64,000 nucleotides of DNA, taken from Rhodocollybia butyracea. Lineage: Eukaryota; Basidiomycota; Agaricomycetes; Agaricales; Omphalotaceae. Positions 1-12,517 of the stretch are shown in pieces. The notes beneath the pieces are model-generated. The model saw only the letters and a program-made list of their open reading frames with translations, was not told the origin of the DNA and made no database searches. Every line of letters starts with the position of its first letter. Positions within the stretch are counted from its first letter, which is position 1. The stretch covers positions 62,001 through 126,000 of the forward strand of contig JADNRY010000017.1 in assembly GCA_015501585.1 (NCBI GenBank), written 5' to 3'. A program made the position numbers and the translations under genes.

Positions 1-524
1 ACACCTCTGCTGAGAATAATCTGAACTTGAGGCCGAGTTGTTCGTAATTTCTGGTAACCATCAATCAGTACGGCGCGACGCACGTCCGGTAACACAAAAA
101 GCATACATGGCTTGGTTTCCTCTCAAATAAAGTAGCGCCTCCTCGAAGTCTTTAAATGCCAGATCGTACCGAGCGAGTAGGAAGTTGGAGACTCCACATT
201 GAAAATATCTGAGTTCAAAGATTAGATATAGTATAGGCTTGCAGAGGGTTTGTACTTGCGCAACAGCCAGGTAGTTGTCAAGACCAGTCGCCTCTATAAA
301 CTTCTCCACAGCAGCTTCATGCTCGCCCAGCGTCGCATAAATCAAACCCATATTCGTCAGAATCCTGGACGAATCAGCAATGCGCTGTAATTATCGTTAG
401 ATCAGAAACACAAGGAAAACAAAATCAAACGGACAGAGAAAAGGTCAAGAGACTTTTCAAAGTCTTCTTCATCGTATGCCTTTAGAGCCGCAGACCAAGT
501 TTCGAGTTCAGCTTTGAGAGACAT
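1..524 (-). CDS. noxR: NADPH oxidase regulator NoxR (p67phox-like), 5' part
   Basis: This is the N-terminal TPR region of the fungal p67phox-type activator of NADPH oxidases NoxA/NoxB, which drives localised superoxide production during hyphal and fruit-body development. The chosen start (522-524) opens MSLKAELETWSAAL, then ...YDEEDFEKSLDLF. After a short intron the frame continues RIADSSRILTNMGLIYATLGEHEAAVEKFIEATGL; further exons give YFQCGVSNFLLARYDLAFKDFEEALLYLRGNQ and NYEQLGLKFRLFSAEV. These are the TPR helices typical of p67phox/NoxR. Three introns of about 50 bases interrupt the visible part. The gene runs off the left edge, so the C-terminal PB1-type region cannot be seen. Assignment to NoxR rests on the strongly conserved motif series FQCGVSNFLLARY and YLRGNQ. 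Confidence is high. Confidence 0.88.
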
Positions 525-1232
525 GATAGTGGGAGGGAAAGCGAGTCCTGTCGCCAAACACCGGGAAGTTGAATAAAAGAGCGGTAAAAAATTAAGAGAG
601 AAATAAAAGAAAGATGAAAGAAGGAAAATGGAAAGAGAGAGATCCAGTCCCAAGAAGGCGGGGGGAGAGTTCTTCAAAAGAAAGCAACCTGATGATATTT
701 ATTGACGCGATGGCGTTGTCAAGGGTCAACCGGTCACCGGCTGCGGCCACCTTCCCCGTGATTTGATCCGGAGCTCTGGTAGATAGACAATTATTTTTGT
801 CTGGGTTCTATGTACATTGTACAACGTGTAGATCTTTGTTCTTCTTGTTCTTTGTATCATGCACCAAAATCTCACAGATATTGTCTTTCGTCAGACATTT
901 TGTGTTTTGTAGACATTTTGGCATGTATTGGGCATGTATAGTACCGCGGGGACCTAGCCTGCCCCATTATCATCAGGCTGGACTCTGGTAGCCCCGATGT
1001 GAATACCCAGTCGTAGTCTCTTCTAGCCCGCCCGAGGAGAGGCTGGGCTGAACTTTACCATTAGTTTTCTTGCTCTTTTCAAAGCCATCATCTCAATCAT
1101 CTTTTTACAATAATTGACATCCACATCACCTCGTGCATCTCATCGCCAAGTCTTACATTATAGATGTAACAAGTTCCATCATTTGAAGGTATCTGACAAG
1201 AGACAAAGGGACAACAAGCCAGACGCTCCGCC
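525..1232. other. Gene-free stretch upstream of noxR
   Basis: About 0.7 kb with only short, low-complexity open frames (runs rich in F, L and S). I see no conserved protein signature. It presumably holds the noxR promoter; no clear TATA box was recognised. Confidence 0.5.
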
Positions 1233-2560
1233 ATGTTAACCAAACGGTACCGGTTGCTATCCGACTTTGTCAGCGCCGAAATTCGCAGGGGCAGGCCAAT
1301 TGGTATGTTTTTAGCAAAATGAAAATCGTCTGCAAAACATGCTTCTCTTGTTTACGAGACTATAGCAGCCTCCGCATTTCTCAAACCACAGCCACCCGGA
1401 ATGGTCCACCTTTTCACGTGGCAGATACGTAGCCTTCCTACTATCTTAGTATCTATATCATCCGCCCAAAATCAGAGTCCACTCCAGTATATCCGCGACG
1501 TTGAACATTCCATAGACGCCAGCATCCCACTTGTAAAGTCTCTTTTACGCATTCTCAGCTGCTTCCCCGAACTGCATCTTGGGGCTCGTCGCCGCATCCT
1601 ACCCAATCCTCATTTCTTCATCACCGCCGCTGCATCAGGCCGGTGATTGGGCACTAGCAGGCACTAGCCATGAAATGATGAATAAGTACTCAGCGCCCAC
1701 GTCTGGCACAGTGGCATTCAAGGCAGTGTTGCACTCGTTGACTTGTTCCGTTGGCGCATAACCGGCGTTTTCACTTTGGCCTGATTTCCCGCTTTCCGTC
1801 AATCCGGTCGTTTGAAGCTCGATGGACCAGTGAATGGAATGCATCTATTACTGGTGGTGTGGGCACCATTCACACTGAATGCTCGCGCCGTTCGCCAACT
1901 CATCATCCGGAACGTTCCACTCTGCAAGCAAACCCAAACTTCCGACGTTTGATTTGGACGTCAAGCTTGATTATATCGAGTACTGCATTTTGGACGGGCT
2001 CGGCTTGTTGGAGTTTGTTGGTCATATTCGGGCATGGAAATCTTTGACGTGAGGCCATATTCATCGGGGTACCAGCGGGTACCATTGGTTACGAAGATGC
2101 TAATCAAACCATGTTCAATGCGTTTAGCTTCGACTCGTCAACTTTGAAAGGACGTCTGGCAGAACGTTACTCGGACAATCAGGCCGGACTTTGGCGAGGA
2201 TTAGAAACAGCACTGGTCATGATATACTTACCCTGATATGGCACGGTTCAGATATAGGGTATAACGGCGTATGACGGTAGATACGGTACGGGTGTCCAGG
2301 ATTGCCGTGAAGATCTGATCAGGATACGATCACAGATTGAGGCGCTGAGAAGGACGATGAACCCTGATGAACCTGCAAGGCATATCAGGGCCGAAACTAC
2401 GCAGGTTAATTATTCATATGCACCTGGCTCTCCCCTGCTCTCCCTGGCTCCCAAACGGCTCTGTTTTTATTATCGCATCATGCGAGTTGCCAGCTCAACA
2501 CTTCCAAAGAGTTCATCATACAGCTCGTAACAAAAGTACTAATAAGATAAAGCGAAGATG
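1233..2560 (+). pseudogene. Unrecognised, possibly decayed gene
   Basis: An ATG at 1233 opens MLTKRYRLLSDFVSAEIRRG, and a GT...AG intron could join it to an exon around 1365. Beyond that, protein-like stretches appear only as short pieces in different frames, for example a run near 1925-2045 reading KLDYIEYCILDGLGLLEFVG. No single splicing pattern that I tried gives a long open protein, and I do not recognise a family. The pattern could be a decayed gene, or a real gene split by many small introns and sequence errors. Nothing supports a function. Confidence 0.2.
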
Positions 2561-2745
2561 TAGGTTAAGTTAAGTTATGTACGCACCACGCCTGCCACTC
2601 AAAAGGAAAAATACAATTTACTGTTGTCCGGATCCCATTCCATGATAAACAAATTGTATACTATGTACTAGCAACGAAAAAAAGGATTGTCTGCAACTGA
2701 AACTCGGGAAGTGGGGGAGGTAAGATGAGGTAGGATAAGATAGCC

Positions 2746-5700
2746 TCAATACCCCGAAGGTTTGGCGTTCGATTTTGAGGTATCGTACGCCCTGATGAGC
2801 TTTGCCTGATCCTGCTTGCCATTCTCTGTCTGGCTGAACGCAAATCCACGGTTGCGCCGCATACGTTGGACCGCACGGACTTTCTTGATTGCTTTTTGGA
2901 ACCTATACAACAGCGGTTACTCGCAGCTTCAGGTATAGAAAAAAAATTACACACTGTTCTTGCCGTGGACGATAATCAGGAATATTGTACTTCTGTAGCT
3001 CCTGAGCGATGTGGTAAGAAGAGGGTATGTATGTGCGCCTGTAACTAGATATCGAGAGAGAGCAGTGAGAACAGCCCTTGCACATCGAATAAACACGTAC
3101 TATTTCCAAGCAAAGTCCCGGCTCAGACAGAAAATTGGAATGAGCAGGAGCATAAAGTAAAACACAGCGTCTGTCCAGAGACGAGGAACTATGTTTTCAT
3201 ATTCCATGGAAAACCCTATGAGAGGAGCAACTACGGCATAAATCGGGAGGAACACCATAGTGAAGGCGAAGGATCCAGGTATTGCTACCAAAATTAATTC
3301 AATTGGAGTAAAGTGCTGTAAACAAACTTACTCACCCGCAACAGTGTACTTTGTCCAAATACTAGAAGAATATGTTAGAATAGAACACCAAAGGATAGGA
3401 GATAAATTAGGCATACTCGGAAATCAGTGCGGCCTTTCCCAACACCGTTAACAGAACGGCAAGATAAAGTGTGGTGCCCCAGAACCAATGCCCCGTATCG
3501 TATCCCGTCGCTTGCTTGATATCCCCCCACCATAATATAACAGAGAAGCCGAACAGAATCTAGAAAGAGCAATGAACCAAGGTTAACAACCATCAACACG
3601 GATCGATAAAAACTAGATGATACTCACCACGGAATGATACAACGCATTAACAATCCACATCCAGAACGACTTGCTCGAGAAGAACTCATTCTTTTGACCA
3701 AGAATATACAACTGCGGATATCTGTCCAATATCCTTGCAGAGACGAATTGATCGAAAACACCAATGACCAGCGGGGGAAGGAGCGTGAATAAGACATTGT
3801 AAAGCGATAGCGTCCAGGATTCGTAAGCAATTTGACCTGAAAAGTTGTTGAAGAATGAGAACTGCGCAAGGCAACCATCGATTCGATTAGCGGGAACACA
3901 TGTACGGGTAAATGGCAGTGAAATCTCACCCAAAATTGAGTCATGTACAAGGTGATATTCTTGTAAAAAGAATCTGTGAAAAGGAGTCAGTCCATAGCTC
4001 GGCGACTTGAAGAATTACACCGCGTACACAGAATCAATTTTGAAAGTCTCCGATAACTCCATGACCCATGAACTAGCAGCAGCTTCTTCAAAAATCGGAA
4101 CTGTGAAATCGCTACGTCGGCCGAGCGAGCTGCTTGTAACCCCTGCGGAGTTGGATCAGTCACTCGCTGAACATAACGCTATGCTAAGAGTAAGATTCAA
4201 ACTAACCTCAACACCCGAGATCCCCACCCCAACATGCGCAGCCTGGATCATACTAACATCGTTGGCACCGTCACCGATAGCTAATAAGATGGCTTTCTGA
4301 TTCTTCTTGACGAGCTTGACGACAAGGGCTTTCTGGAGTGGTGAGACACGACCTATTGTGTGTAAATGAGTTTGTTGATTGCTACTTGAGGGATCGGATC
4401 GTATAGATACGCCGCCACTCACAACAAATAACAGCTTTGCACATGATAGCGAGCTCTAAAAACAATTTGGAGATGGGTTTTTCAAGGGCGAACGTCAGAC
4501 TTTTGCCGTCTGGGGGCAGAGACGCTGATTAGTATCATCTTCCAATTGAAAAGGAAGACATGGAAAGAAGCCTGAAACGCACCAATAACAAGGGCTAAAT
4601 CTTCCAGCTCCAGTTCCCCCGTACTCCGTTGATTCTTGATAGCAGCTAGCCTTTTGGCTAAGAAATCTTCAGTACCATGAGCTGTTTCCTCGTTGACGAT
4701 GACCTAAGCCAAAACTGTGTTCAATAGCGAATACACCTGTGGATCAAAGAAAGCACGTACAAGGTTCATCGACTCGGATATCAATTTACACGACATTCCG
4801 ATGTTGATAGCTGTCTCTTGTCGGTCGCCAGTCAATACCCATACCTACAAAACATAGCGTATACGTCAGTGTCAGCGTTCACGGCTCTCCCAATATAAAC
4901 AAGCAGATACAAAAACACGAAATGCTCACCTTGATCCCAGCCTGCTGCAAGGTATGTATTGTATCCGGCACCCCCTCTTGTAGCTTATCCTCAATCGCAG
5001 TAGCCCCAAGCAGAAACAGATCCTTCTCGATAAGCTCAGCAGCTTGATCCAGTGCATCTCCACGACCATTGATAGTCGCAGCAGCTTGGTCGTATATCGT
5101 AGACCATTGACGGTATTCCTGTTCGGGAATGTCGCGAGAGGCGAGGCAGAGAGTGCGGAGGCCGTCAGTTGCATATTCCTAGAAGAGGAGAGACAGTCTC
5201 AATGAGATACAGGTATAACGGGAAGCAAAGTCTGCTTACCTCGAGATGAGCCATCGTCTTCTCAGTGTACGGCTGATTCTTCTTACTCAGACGCTCCAAA
5301 ATTACAGTATCTGCACCCTTTGTGAACAACTTGATCTGTCCATCAGGCATCCGCACAATTGTAGACATCCTCTTCCGTGTCGAATTAAATTCACAGACAT
5401 TGAGAATCTGAAATTCTTGGGATCGCCCGTGAATGTTGACGAATACTGATCTGGGTTTGCGGACCTGGAGATGAGGGAGTATGAGCGTGTGTGTCGGAAA
5501 ATAAAGCGACAAGAGACGGGAAACGAAGATCCTCACATGAAACTGGTATCCCAACAACTCTGCCCCAGCAACCAGCGCCGCTTCATCAGGACTACTAGCC
5601 TGATACTGTAACTTCCCATCCTTCTCCTCCGGAATCACTGTGTGACACACCGCCAAAAGCGTCAAAAAACTCATTGACCACCTCAACCTCCCTCTCCTTC

Positions 5701-7784
5701 GCCGACATCGCCGATCCCGATCCCGATCCTGGATCCAAAAACGGATTTGAATTATCTTCCAACAACGTCCTCATCTCTGCAAACGTCCTCCAAATATCCG
5801 GTGCTCCTGCCCCCTTAGCCTCTTCATTTTCTTCATCCATGCCATCCCCGTACCCCCTCCTACTCTCGTCAACGACATCAGCATACGCTACCCCCGCAAC
5901 ACTACACATTCGAAACTCCATCTCGTTCCTCGTCAGCGTCCCTGTCTTGTCACTAAACACATACTCGATTTGGCCGAGTTCTTCTACGAGGGAGGATGTC
6001 CGACATAGAGCTGGGGTGTCCGTACGAGCGTAGTACATGTCGAGGTCAGAGTTGATTAATTGGGCTTGTTGAAATTTGACAACTTCCATTGTTACAATTA
6101 GGGAAATGGGGATGAGGTTGTTGTAGAGAATTATGAATGTTAGGATGTCTGGGAACATCGTTAGTATGGATTTGATATAAAAATAGGCTAACCTTCAATG
6201 AACGTTTTCGCTGAATTCGAAGAACCCGGTCAGCCGCTGAAACACGAAAAATGGAAGAAAAACCAACCTCTTGCACTAAGCGTATCAGTCTCAACGAGAT
6301 ACCACTGCGCACTCGACAAGAACCACGTCCGGATACTACTCCCAATCGTACTCCCAATCGACAACAAAAGCAAAAGTATAAACAAATACACAATCTGTAC
6401 GTTGACTTGTCTTTCCACTGCTGTGCGCTTGATCGGTGCTGCACTGGAAACCCAAATTCAAGTCAATATCAGGTCGGTATGTTCCAGCACAGCCGGATAG
6501 CGCAGCCAGATAACACTCACGTAGCATTCCTCATCAGTTTTGTCTCATGTCCCGTAAACACTACAATCCCATAAAGCCACGGTGTATTCCGTATCTGGGC
6601 ACCACGGAGTAACATTTGATCTGGGCCGAGTGGAACCTGCTTGGGTGTCCCCATGTTGGTTCAAAAGCTCGAGGGTGCCCTCGAATGTGTACAAGGAATT
6701 GTTAGGTTGCTCGGAGCGAAGAGTTCCTCGGAGGGCGGTGACGAGATGGGGAGAGGTCATTGGTGAGGTTTGGGGAGAGGCTTGTTTGATTTTGAGGTTT
6801 GTTTCACTACGAGTAGTTTAGTATGTAGAACGAGACGAAGGATTGATGCTCACCCGTCTAAATTCGACGTCTCGATATAACACAAACCCTCTGGTTCACT
6901 CGAACTCAGGAGAATCATATCCGCGGGAATAAATTCATTGCTCTCCAATCGCACAACGTCACCGACGGAAATGTCTTTCCACTTTCTATCTTCAAAAGTG
7001 TCTTGAGAACTGAGAACATGTGCTATTCGTGCGTTGAGTTCGGAATCTGATTGGTGTCGTTTCTGTGTAAAATATGAGACAGGCCAAAGAAAGACCTATA
7101 AGTCGACGCACCAAATCCTCCTGAACTTCTTTGAACGCCGAAGCTAATAAGACTGCGCCCAGCGGAGCAATGGTAGTATACTTATTAGTTGGTGATACAT
7201 CAGGTATCTGTTGTATACAAGCGGTGAAAAGGAAAAAGAGATTGGCATATTTGGAGAATTGTTCTATAGACAATGTTAGAAAAGAATTACACGATTCACA
7301 AGAGACACATACCTGTCAAAAACTTTGGAACAAATGTCACCATGTTATACTTGCTTGTAGACACATAATTGGAGACAAATTCTGCATTTGCAGCACGGTT
7401 ATTGAGAGTAGCTACCCGTTCGCCTAGCAAGACTTTTTCTCGCTGCCAGGGCCATTTCCAAGTCTTTTTGACTTGTTTCTTCCTTGGCTGCCTGTGTTGT
7501 TCGTCATCGTCATCAAAGTTCCAGCCTTGAGGAACGCCTTCGCTGAGAGAAAGTTTGGAAACACCTGCCGGTGGTGCAGCTGAGTGAGCAAAAGGTAATC
7601 CGCTTTCCTGAGAATGCATGGGGCCTATTGGTCTCCCTGGACCAAATGCAGAGTCAGGAATCATAGAATCATCATCGTCGTCGAAGAATGGGTCTAGTAA
7701 TTGAGGATCTGAAGAAGGGGGGTAGCCGTTATTTCTGGATGCTGGATTCGCCTGCGAGACTAGCCGGAGGAAATCGTCACTCAT
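2746..7784 (-). CDS. P4-ATPase aminophospholipid flippase (Drs2-like)
   Basis: A P4-type ATPase of about 1,290 residues that moves aminophospholipids to the cytosolic leaflet of Golgi or plasma membrane. In order the exons show: an acidic disordered N-terminus ([11 protein letters not shown]); the family block [20 protein letters not shown]; the actuator-domain region ending [16 protein letters not shown]; the phosphorylation motif DKTGTLT near 5950; the [16 protein letters not shown] block; [19 protein letters not shown]; the hinge [24 protein letters not shown]; then the C-terminal membrane helices ([26 protein letters not shown]). A basic tail ends SNAKPSGY. The start [11 protein letters not shown] at 7784 is preferred; an in-frame start at 7829 is possible. 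Two frame breaks sit at homopolymers: CCCC at 6649-6652 and A6 at 5664-5669. Family logic wants one base fewer at each. Because all domains are otherwise intact, sequence error is the likely cause. The gene is head-to-head with the TFIIIA-like gene, 50 bp away. Confidence 0.9.
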
Positions 7785-7834
7785 GAGTAAGAGGAAGAAG
7801 GAGAGATAATTGTCGGCGCTTATTCGCACTGCAA
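7785..7834. promoter_or_regulatory. 50-bp divergent intergenic region, flippase / TFIIIA-like gene
   Basis: Only 50 bases separate the two start codons of the divergently transcribed flippase and zinc-finger genes. 5' leaders and promoter elements must therefore overlap each other or the neighbouring coding sequence. No TATA box is evident. Confidence 0.5.
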
Positions 7835-9324
7835 ATGTTGACTACTGAAACCGTGCTCGGAAAACGAAAAACATCAGAATTCGTTCTTCATCTTGAGGCA
7901 CCAGTTATCATTAATGGGACGCTGACTACAGGAAATACCAAAAAACTATACCAATGCACTGTTCTTGGCTGTGAAAAGGCGTACACTAAACCTTCGCGAC
8001 TGGAGGAACATACTCGCTCACATACTGGCGTAGTAGGTACTGCAGATTCTTCTTTTTTTCTTTACCAACCTTTCCTAGCGTCCTTTCGTATGCACGACCT
8101 GCCAAAAATCCTATTTTCGAGAAAACCATCTCCAAGCTCACGCACGCACACATCTTCCCGCCTCCGATAAATCATTCATCTGCACAGAATCGAGCTGTGA
8201 CAAGCGTTTCTGGACCTCTCAACATCTACGCACCCATCTCGACTGGCATAACGGTGCAAAAACTTTCCAATGCACAGAACCAGAATGTACAAAAGTTTTC
8301 AACAAACATCATTTGCTTAAATCACATTTCTCTACTGATCATGATACAAAACTGAGACCGTACCCGTGCTCGCATGAGGGATGTACAAAATCATTCGATA
8401 CGAATCAGCATCTGCGTACGCATACCAAAGTACATAATGGTAGGTGCGAGTCTTGATACCAAGCAAGTACTCTGACTGATTTTTATCAGAAAAACGCTAC
8501 ACATGCGTCCACGAAGCTTGTATGCCTACCACTGAGCGTCCTATCATATTTTACCCCAATTGGACTGCACTTCAGAATCATATCCGCACTGATCACCCCC
8601 CTACGTGCACCCATCCATCTTGCAACAAACGCGTATTTGCTTCTCAAAAGGGCTTACGCGCTCATCAAAAACTTCATGAACAACGCGACGATGAAGCTCA
8701 GTTGAGTGCTGCTATACGTGACGAAGAAGCCATCGAGTCCGAGCAGCCACTGAAAAAACGTCGCAGAGGAGGAGACTACGGAAGAGACTGGAAGTGCCAA
8801 GTCGATGGATGCACCAAAGATTTTAAATCGGCAAGTAACGAGTTTGTCGCATGAACATCATACTGATCCATCTACAGAGCAAGGCTCTTGGTGTGCACCA
8901 CAAAGTCACTCACGAAGGAAAAAGAGATTTTGTCTGTCCTACCTGTGATGCTGCTTTCGGGTACAAGCATCTTCTTCAACGTCACGTTGCTAGACTTCAC
9001 GACGGGGTGGCTGTTGACGAGTCTTCCTCCTCCGAATCCGACTCTGACCCTCCACTGAAACCCAATCTAGATATCGGTACTATCACAGGTACGACTTATG
9101 CGGACCGCGCGACAGAGCCCAAGGCTATCCGCTGTCCATTCCCGCACCTTAACGATATCACATTTACCTTATGCGGAGATACTCCTGGCGTCTTAGACTG
9201 CGCATACGTATTTCGTCGCGCATATGATCTTCGACGCCATCTCCTCGCTATCCATAAAGTAGAAGCTTCCAAGTCGAGCATAGATACTTGGGTCCAGTCG
9301 TATAAAAGCACAAACATAGTATAA
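7835..9324 (+). CDS. TFIIIA-like C2H2 zinc-finger transcription factor
   Basis: A protein with about nine to ten tandem C2H2 fingers, matching transcription factor IIIA, which binds the internal control region of 5S rRNA genes and 5S RNA. Finger 1 (YQCTVLGCEKAY...HTRSH) ends in exon 1. After an intron at about 8032-8077 come RPFVCTTCQKSYFRENHLQAH, FICTESSCDKRFWTSQHLRTH, FQCTEPECTKVFNKHHLLKSH and YPCSHEGCTKSFDTNQHLRTH. Next is a long finger with an enlarged loop (YTCVHEAC...NHIRTDH), then CTHPSCNKRVFASQKGLRAH. A basic linker KKRRR is followed by WKCQVDGC...HHKVTH and FVCPTCDAAFGYKHLLQRH. The last finger is degenerate (CAYVFRRAYDLRRHLLAIH). The finger number, the NGAKTFQC-type linkers and the irregular middle finger suit TFIIIA better than a generic regulator. 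At least three short introns are present. Confidence 0.8.
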
Positions 9325-9402
9325 GCGTTTAGAGTATGTGGCTGTGCAAAAAAATATACACTCTTTATTAGCGCCCTCTATACTTCTCAACCCTCAACTT
9401 GC

Positions 9403-11793
9403 ATGTCACAGCACATACACCTACGTGCACCGTCTGGCTCTACTCGTCGGTCCAGCCGAGGAAGTTCAGACTCTGACGCCCTACCAAAATTCTACTCTGA
9501 GAACAGACCATTCTATCACTCCCGCTCAACGACACCTTGGCTTGTTCCCTTCTCCCTCATAATTCCATTCCGACGTCGAATACGACTTTGGATACCCAAT
9601 ATTCGTGGGCTTCATCGTGCAAGTCTTGTCAAATTTGGCAGGAAGAGAGGGTCTTTTCTCATAGCTCTAGTGTACCTTTTATTTGTGTTTTTTGTATTCG
9701 CTGTCGCGCATAGGTTTGGGTCGAAGAAGAAGACATGGCCTGGGGTACCGAGTACCACGCTGGTGTTTGAAAAGGAGGATTTGCAGAGGATTTGGGAATG
9801 GGAGATTGCTAGTGGACATCATCCAAGTATCAGACCTGGTGGGTGACAATGCACGAATATAAGCATTGTTCTAATACCTCCTTAGTTCCAGCTGAATACA
9901 ACCTCGAAATTCAGCCTAAAAACCCGTCACTTCCGCACGCAGGCTCATACCGTTTGTATCTCGACGGCTCAAGCCACGGGTCCAATGGAATCGCGTATCC
10001 ACCGCGTCCAAAACCAGGAAGCGTCGCAGACCTCGATATTTTGATGCGTCACTGTGATTTTGCTACAAACAGCGTAAATTTTTCTTGTACTTTCTCAAAT
10101 TTATGTTAACTTGTTTTCAGTACGTGCGTGACTGTCTAGAAGTTCTGCGAATCGGCGGAGGGCTCGACAGCGGAAAACGAGTTCGCAGAGTTGTACCTGA
10201 CGAATGGAAATACGTTTTTGTTCAAGATTCAGAACACATACACGCTCCTCCTCCCACCCCTCCTTCAACTTCCGACTCAATGCGCCCAGGTCCCGGTCTG
10301 GTCCGCGGCGAACGAGAAGATATTACATTCACAAAATCACGTCACGCGACATGGGAGCCCTCTCCAATTTCCCTCCCTCTGATACAAAATCCTCTCGCTT
10401 TACCATACTGCGACCCAGAAAACCCTCGCATCTTCCACATGTTCTGGTCTGGCGACTTTACAGACAAACCCTACCTCGCGATTCTCTCCTTCCTCTATAC
10501 TCAAAATCTTGGATTACATGGAGATTCCAACTCCACCATTTGTTCACCTAAACTCTGGCTCTGGCTCAACCCAGGATTCATGCTAACACTAAAAAACCCT
10601 ACTCTCAGCCGCGAAAAGTTCGATAAAATCATTCACAACCAGTGGGCTGCACCATTCCTTCATCCACGATTCAAAAATATCGTCGAGTTCAAGTTTTGGA
10701 ATACCACAGAACAACTAGATGCTGTTTCAGAATTACGAGATGATTGGAGGTCTGCACCGACGTTGTTCAATTCCGGTGGTCACACGATACATGTTACGGG
10801 CATGCCGAGGACTTGGGGAGGGGCGCACGAGGAGGAAATAGCTACTCCGACGAGCGTAGTCGAAAGTCAACCAAATTCTACTACAAGTGCCACGCTCCCT
10901 CCGGTATATACCGAACCTGAAAAAGTCGCCGTTGTCCTCTCCGATATGGCCCGCTTTCTCCTCTGTCATCGTTTCGGTGGCGTTTATCTCGACGCTGATA
11001 CCCTCTTTCTCCGCGACTGGGAAGAACTTTGGGGCTGGCGTGGCGCATTCGCCTACCGATGGTCCTACCACGACAATTACAACACCGCAGCTCTCAAAAT
11101 GAGTAAAAACTCTGCTTTGGGGACATTCATCCTCAGGACCGCGCTGAAGAATGATTTCGATTTTCATCCAATGACGGTTACGAATTATATGAAGGATGCG
11201 AGGATGGAGGATCTGCTATTTAGGTTGCCAGATGCGATGTTTGATTCGGCGTGGTTGAATATGGAGGGGTACCAGAGGGAGAGGCCGCCGCAGCCGTATT
11301 TTTCGAGGTGGGTAGACCTGTTTGATTATGGAATAAGTGTTAATTCGACGGATTAGGTTTGAAGAATTTTTCGAGACTCCGCAGCAGAACAGCGCTACAC
11401 CACCCGTCGTTGGATTCGATGGATTCTTCCGAGGCGCGTTTTCATATCACTTCCATAATTCATGGTGAACATAGCCTGTCCTCATCACTCCTTCGTTGCT
11501 CGCCGCTTATACTTTTCCTTTCTAGGTCAAGATTAAATGACCCTTCACGAAACTTCCCCGACCTCGGATTCCGATTCGCTCGTGACACGGATATATTTGT
11601 TCCCAAACCTGACCCACAGGATTTCAACTGGTCAACTGTGCTAAAACGGACGTTTGAGGCATATTTGAGGGGAGAGATTCCGAATATGGTAAGTGTTTGC
11701 TCTTATGTCTCGAAGGCTTTCACAGGACCTTTACTAATGAACCTATGTCCTTTCTTCTTTTCATTACAGTATGGAGAATGGATAAAATACTAA
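9403..11793 (+). CDS. Type II membrane glycosyltransferase with DXD motif (Gly_transf_sug / GT32-like)
   Basis: A probable Golgi type II glycosyltransferase. The start MSQHIHLRAPSGS is followed by a basic, serine-rich cytosolic tail and a single membrane anchor (FLIALVYLLFVFFVFAVAH, about residues 85-105), then a lumenal domain. The catalytic core carries the DXD signature in FGGVYLDADTLFLRDW, preceded by KVAVVLSDMARFLLCHRFG, as in the sugar-binding DXD family (PF04488). Introns split the stem (near 9840-9885 and 10075-10120) and the C-terminal end. Exons FEEFFETPQQNSATPPVVGF, GAFSYHFHNSW and LNDPSRNFPDLGFRFA join in frame, and the protein ends YGEWIKY. Donor sugar and acceptor cannot be read from the sequence. 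Confidence 0.8.
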
Positions 11794-12517
11794 TTTTTAT
11801 CATAAAATAGAATTATTTACACATTATATACCTAGTTGCAAGTCGTGGACTTGAAATAACTTATCATTATATGCATACACATGCTTTTCGCCCACAAGAC
11901 GGCCTTGGCCTAGGATTTACAAAATGAACGAATAGTAAATTCAATATCCCTGTTGGGGGTGGGGGGCAGCTATCCTAACAATCATTAAATTGTTTGTCAA
12001 ATTTTCGTTATTCCCGAGGTCTTCAGGCTTGGGGAAACGTTGGTCGAGGGCCCAGCGATGAAGTTGCTGCCAGAATCCAAGGTTGATACTGGACTGGTAG
12101 CAGACAATCAACAATCCGCAACCCGAGGATTCTTCTTTGACATCCGGGTCGGAGTATAGGTAAGTGGTTAGGTCAGTCCTATGGACTTGAATAAATCCAC
12201 CATGACCTACCTCTGTTCCGTAAGGGAACCCAGATCGTATCACATAGTTTGTTTTACTCTCTTTCTTCGAGCTTCGTCGATGCCTAGTACATGTGGAGCC
12301 ACGCGAGTCGTAGTCATCACAGCTGGATTCTGTTTAAGTTCTCAGCACAAGCTTCTATGGTACAAAATGTTAACTGGTTGAGAAGGTTTCATATTCTATT
12401 TCAAGCGCAGTACAGATGATGGAATACACTTGAATTTTCTGCAATAGGAATAACTATAAATTTTACAAGATGCTTCATCTCCTTCGAATCAGGAAGACGA
12501 AATCAGGCAATGCAATA
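11794..12517. other. Intergenic stretch between convergent genes
   Basis: This lies between the 3' ends of the glycosyltransferase and transaldolase genes. A minus-strand open frame at 11941-12243 (100 codons, containing GFWQQLHRWALDQRF) looks mildly protein-like. It has no recognised family and no obvious partner exons, so it is not called as a gene. The rest is AT-rich 3' flank. Confidence 0.35.

Noticed and set aside
10733..11167. 144-codon minus-strand frame inside the glycosyltransferase
   Set aside because: Antisense shadow of a conserved exon carrying the DXD motif.
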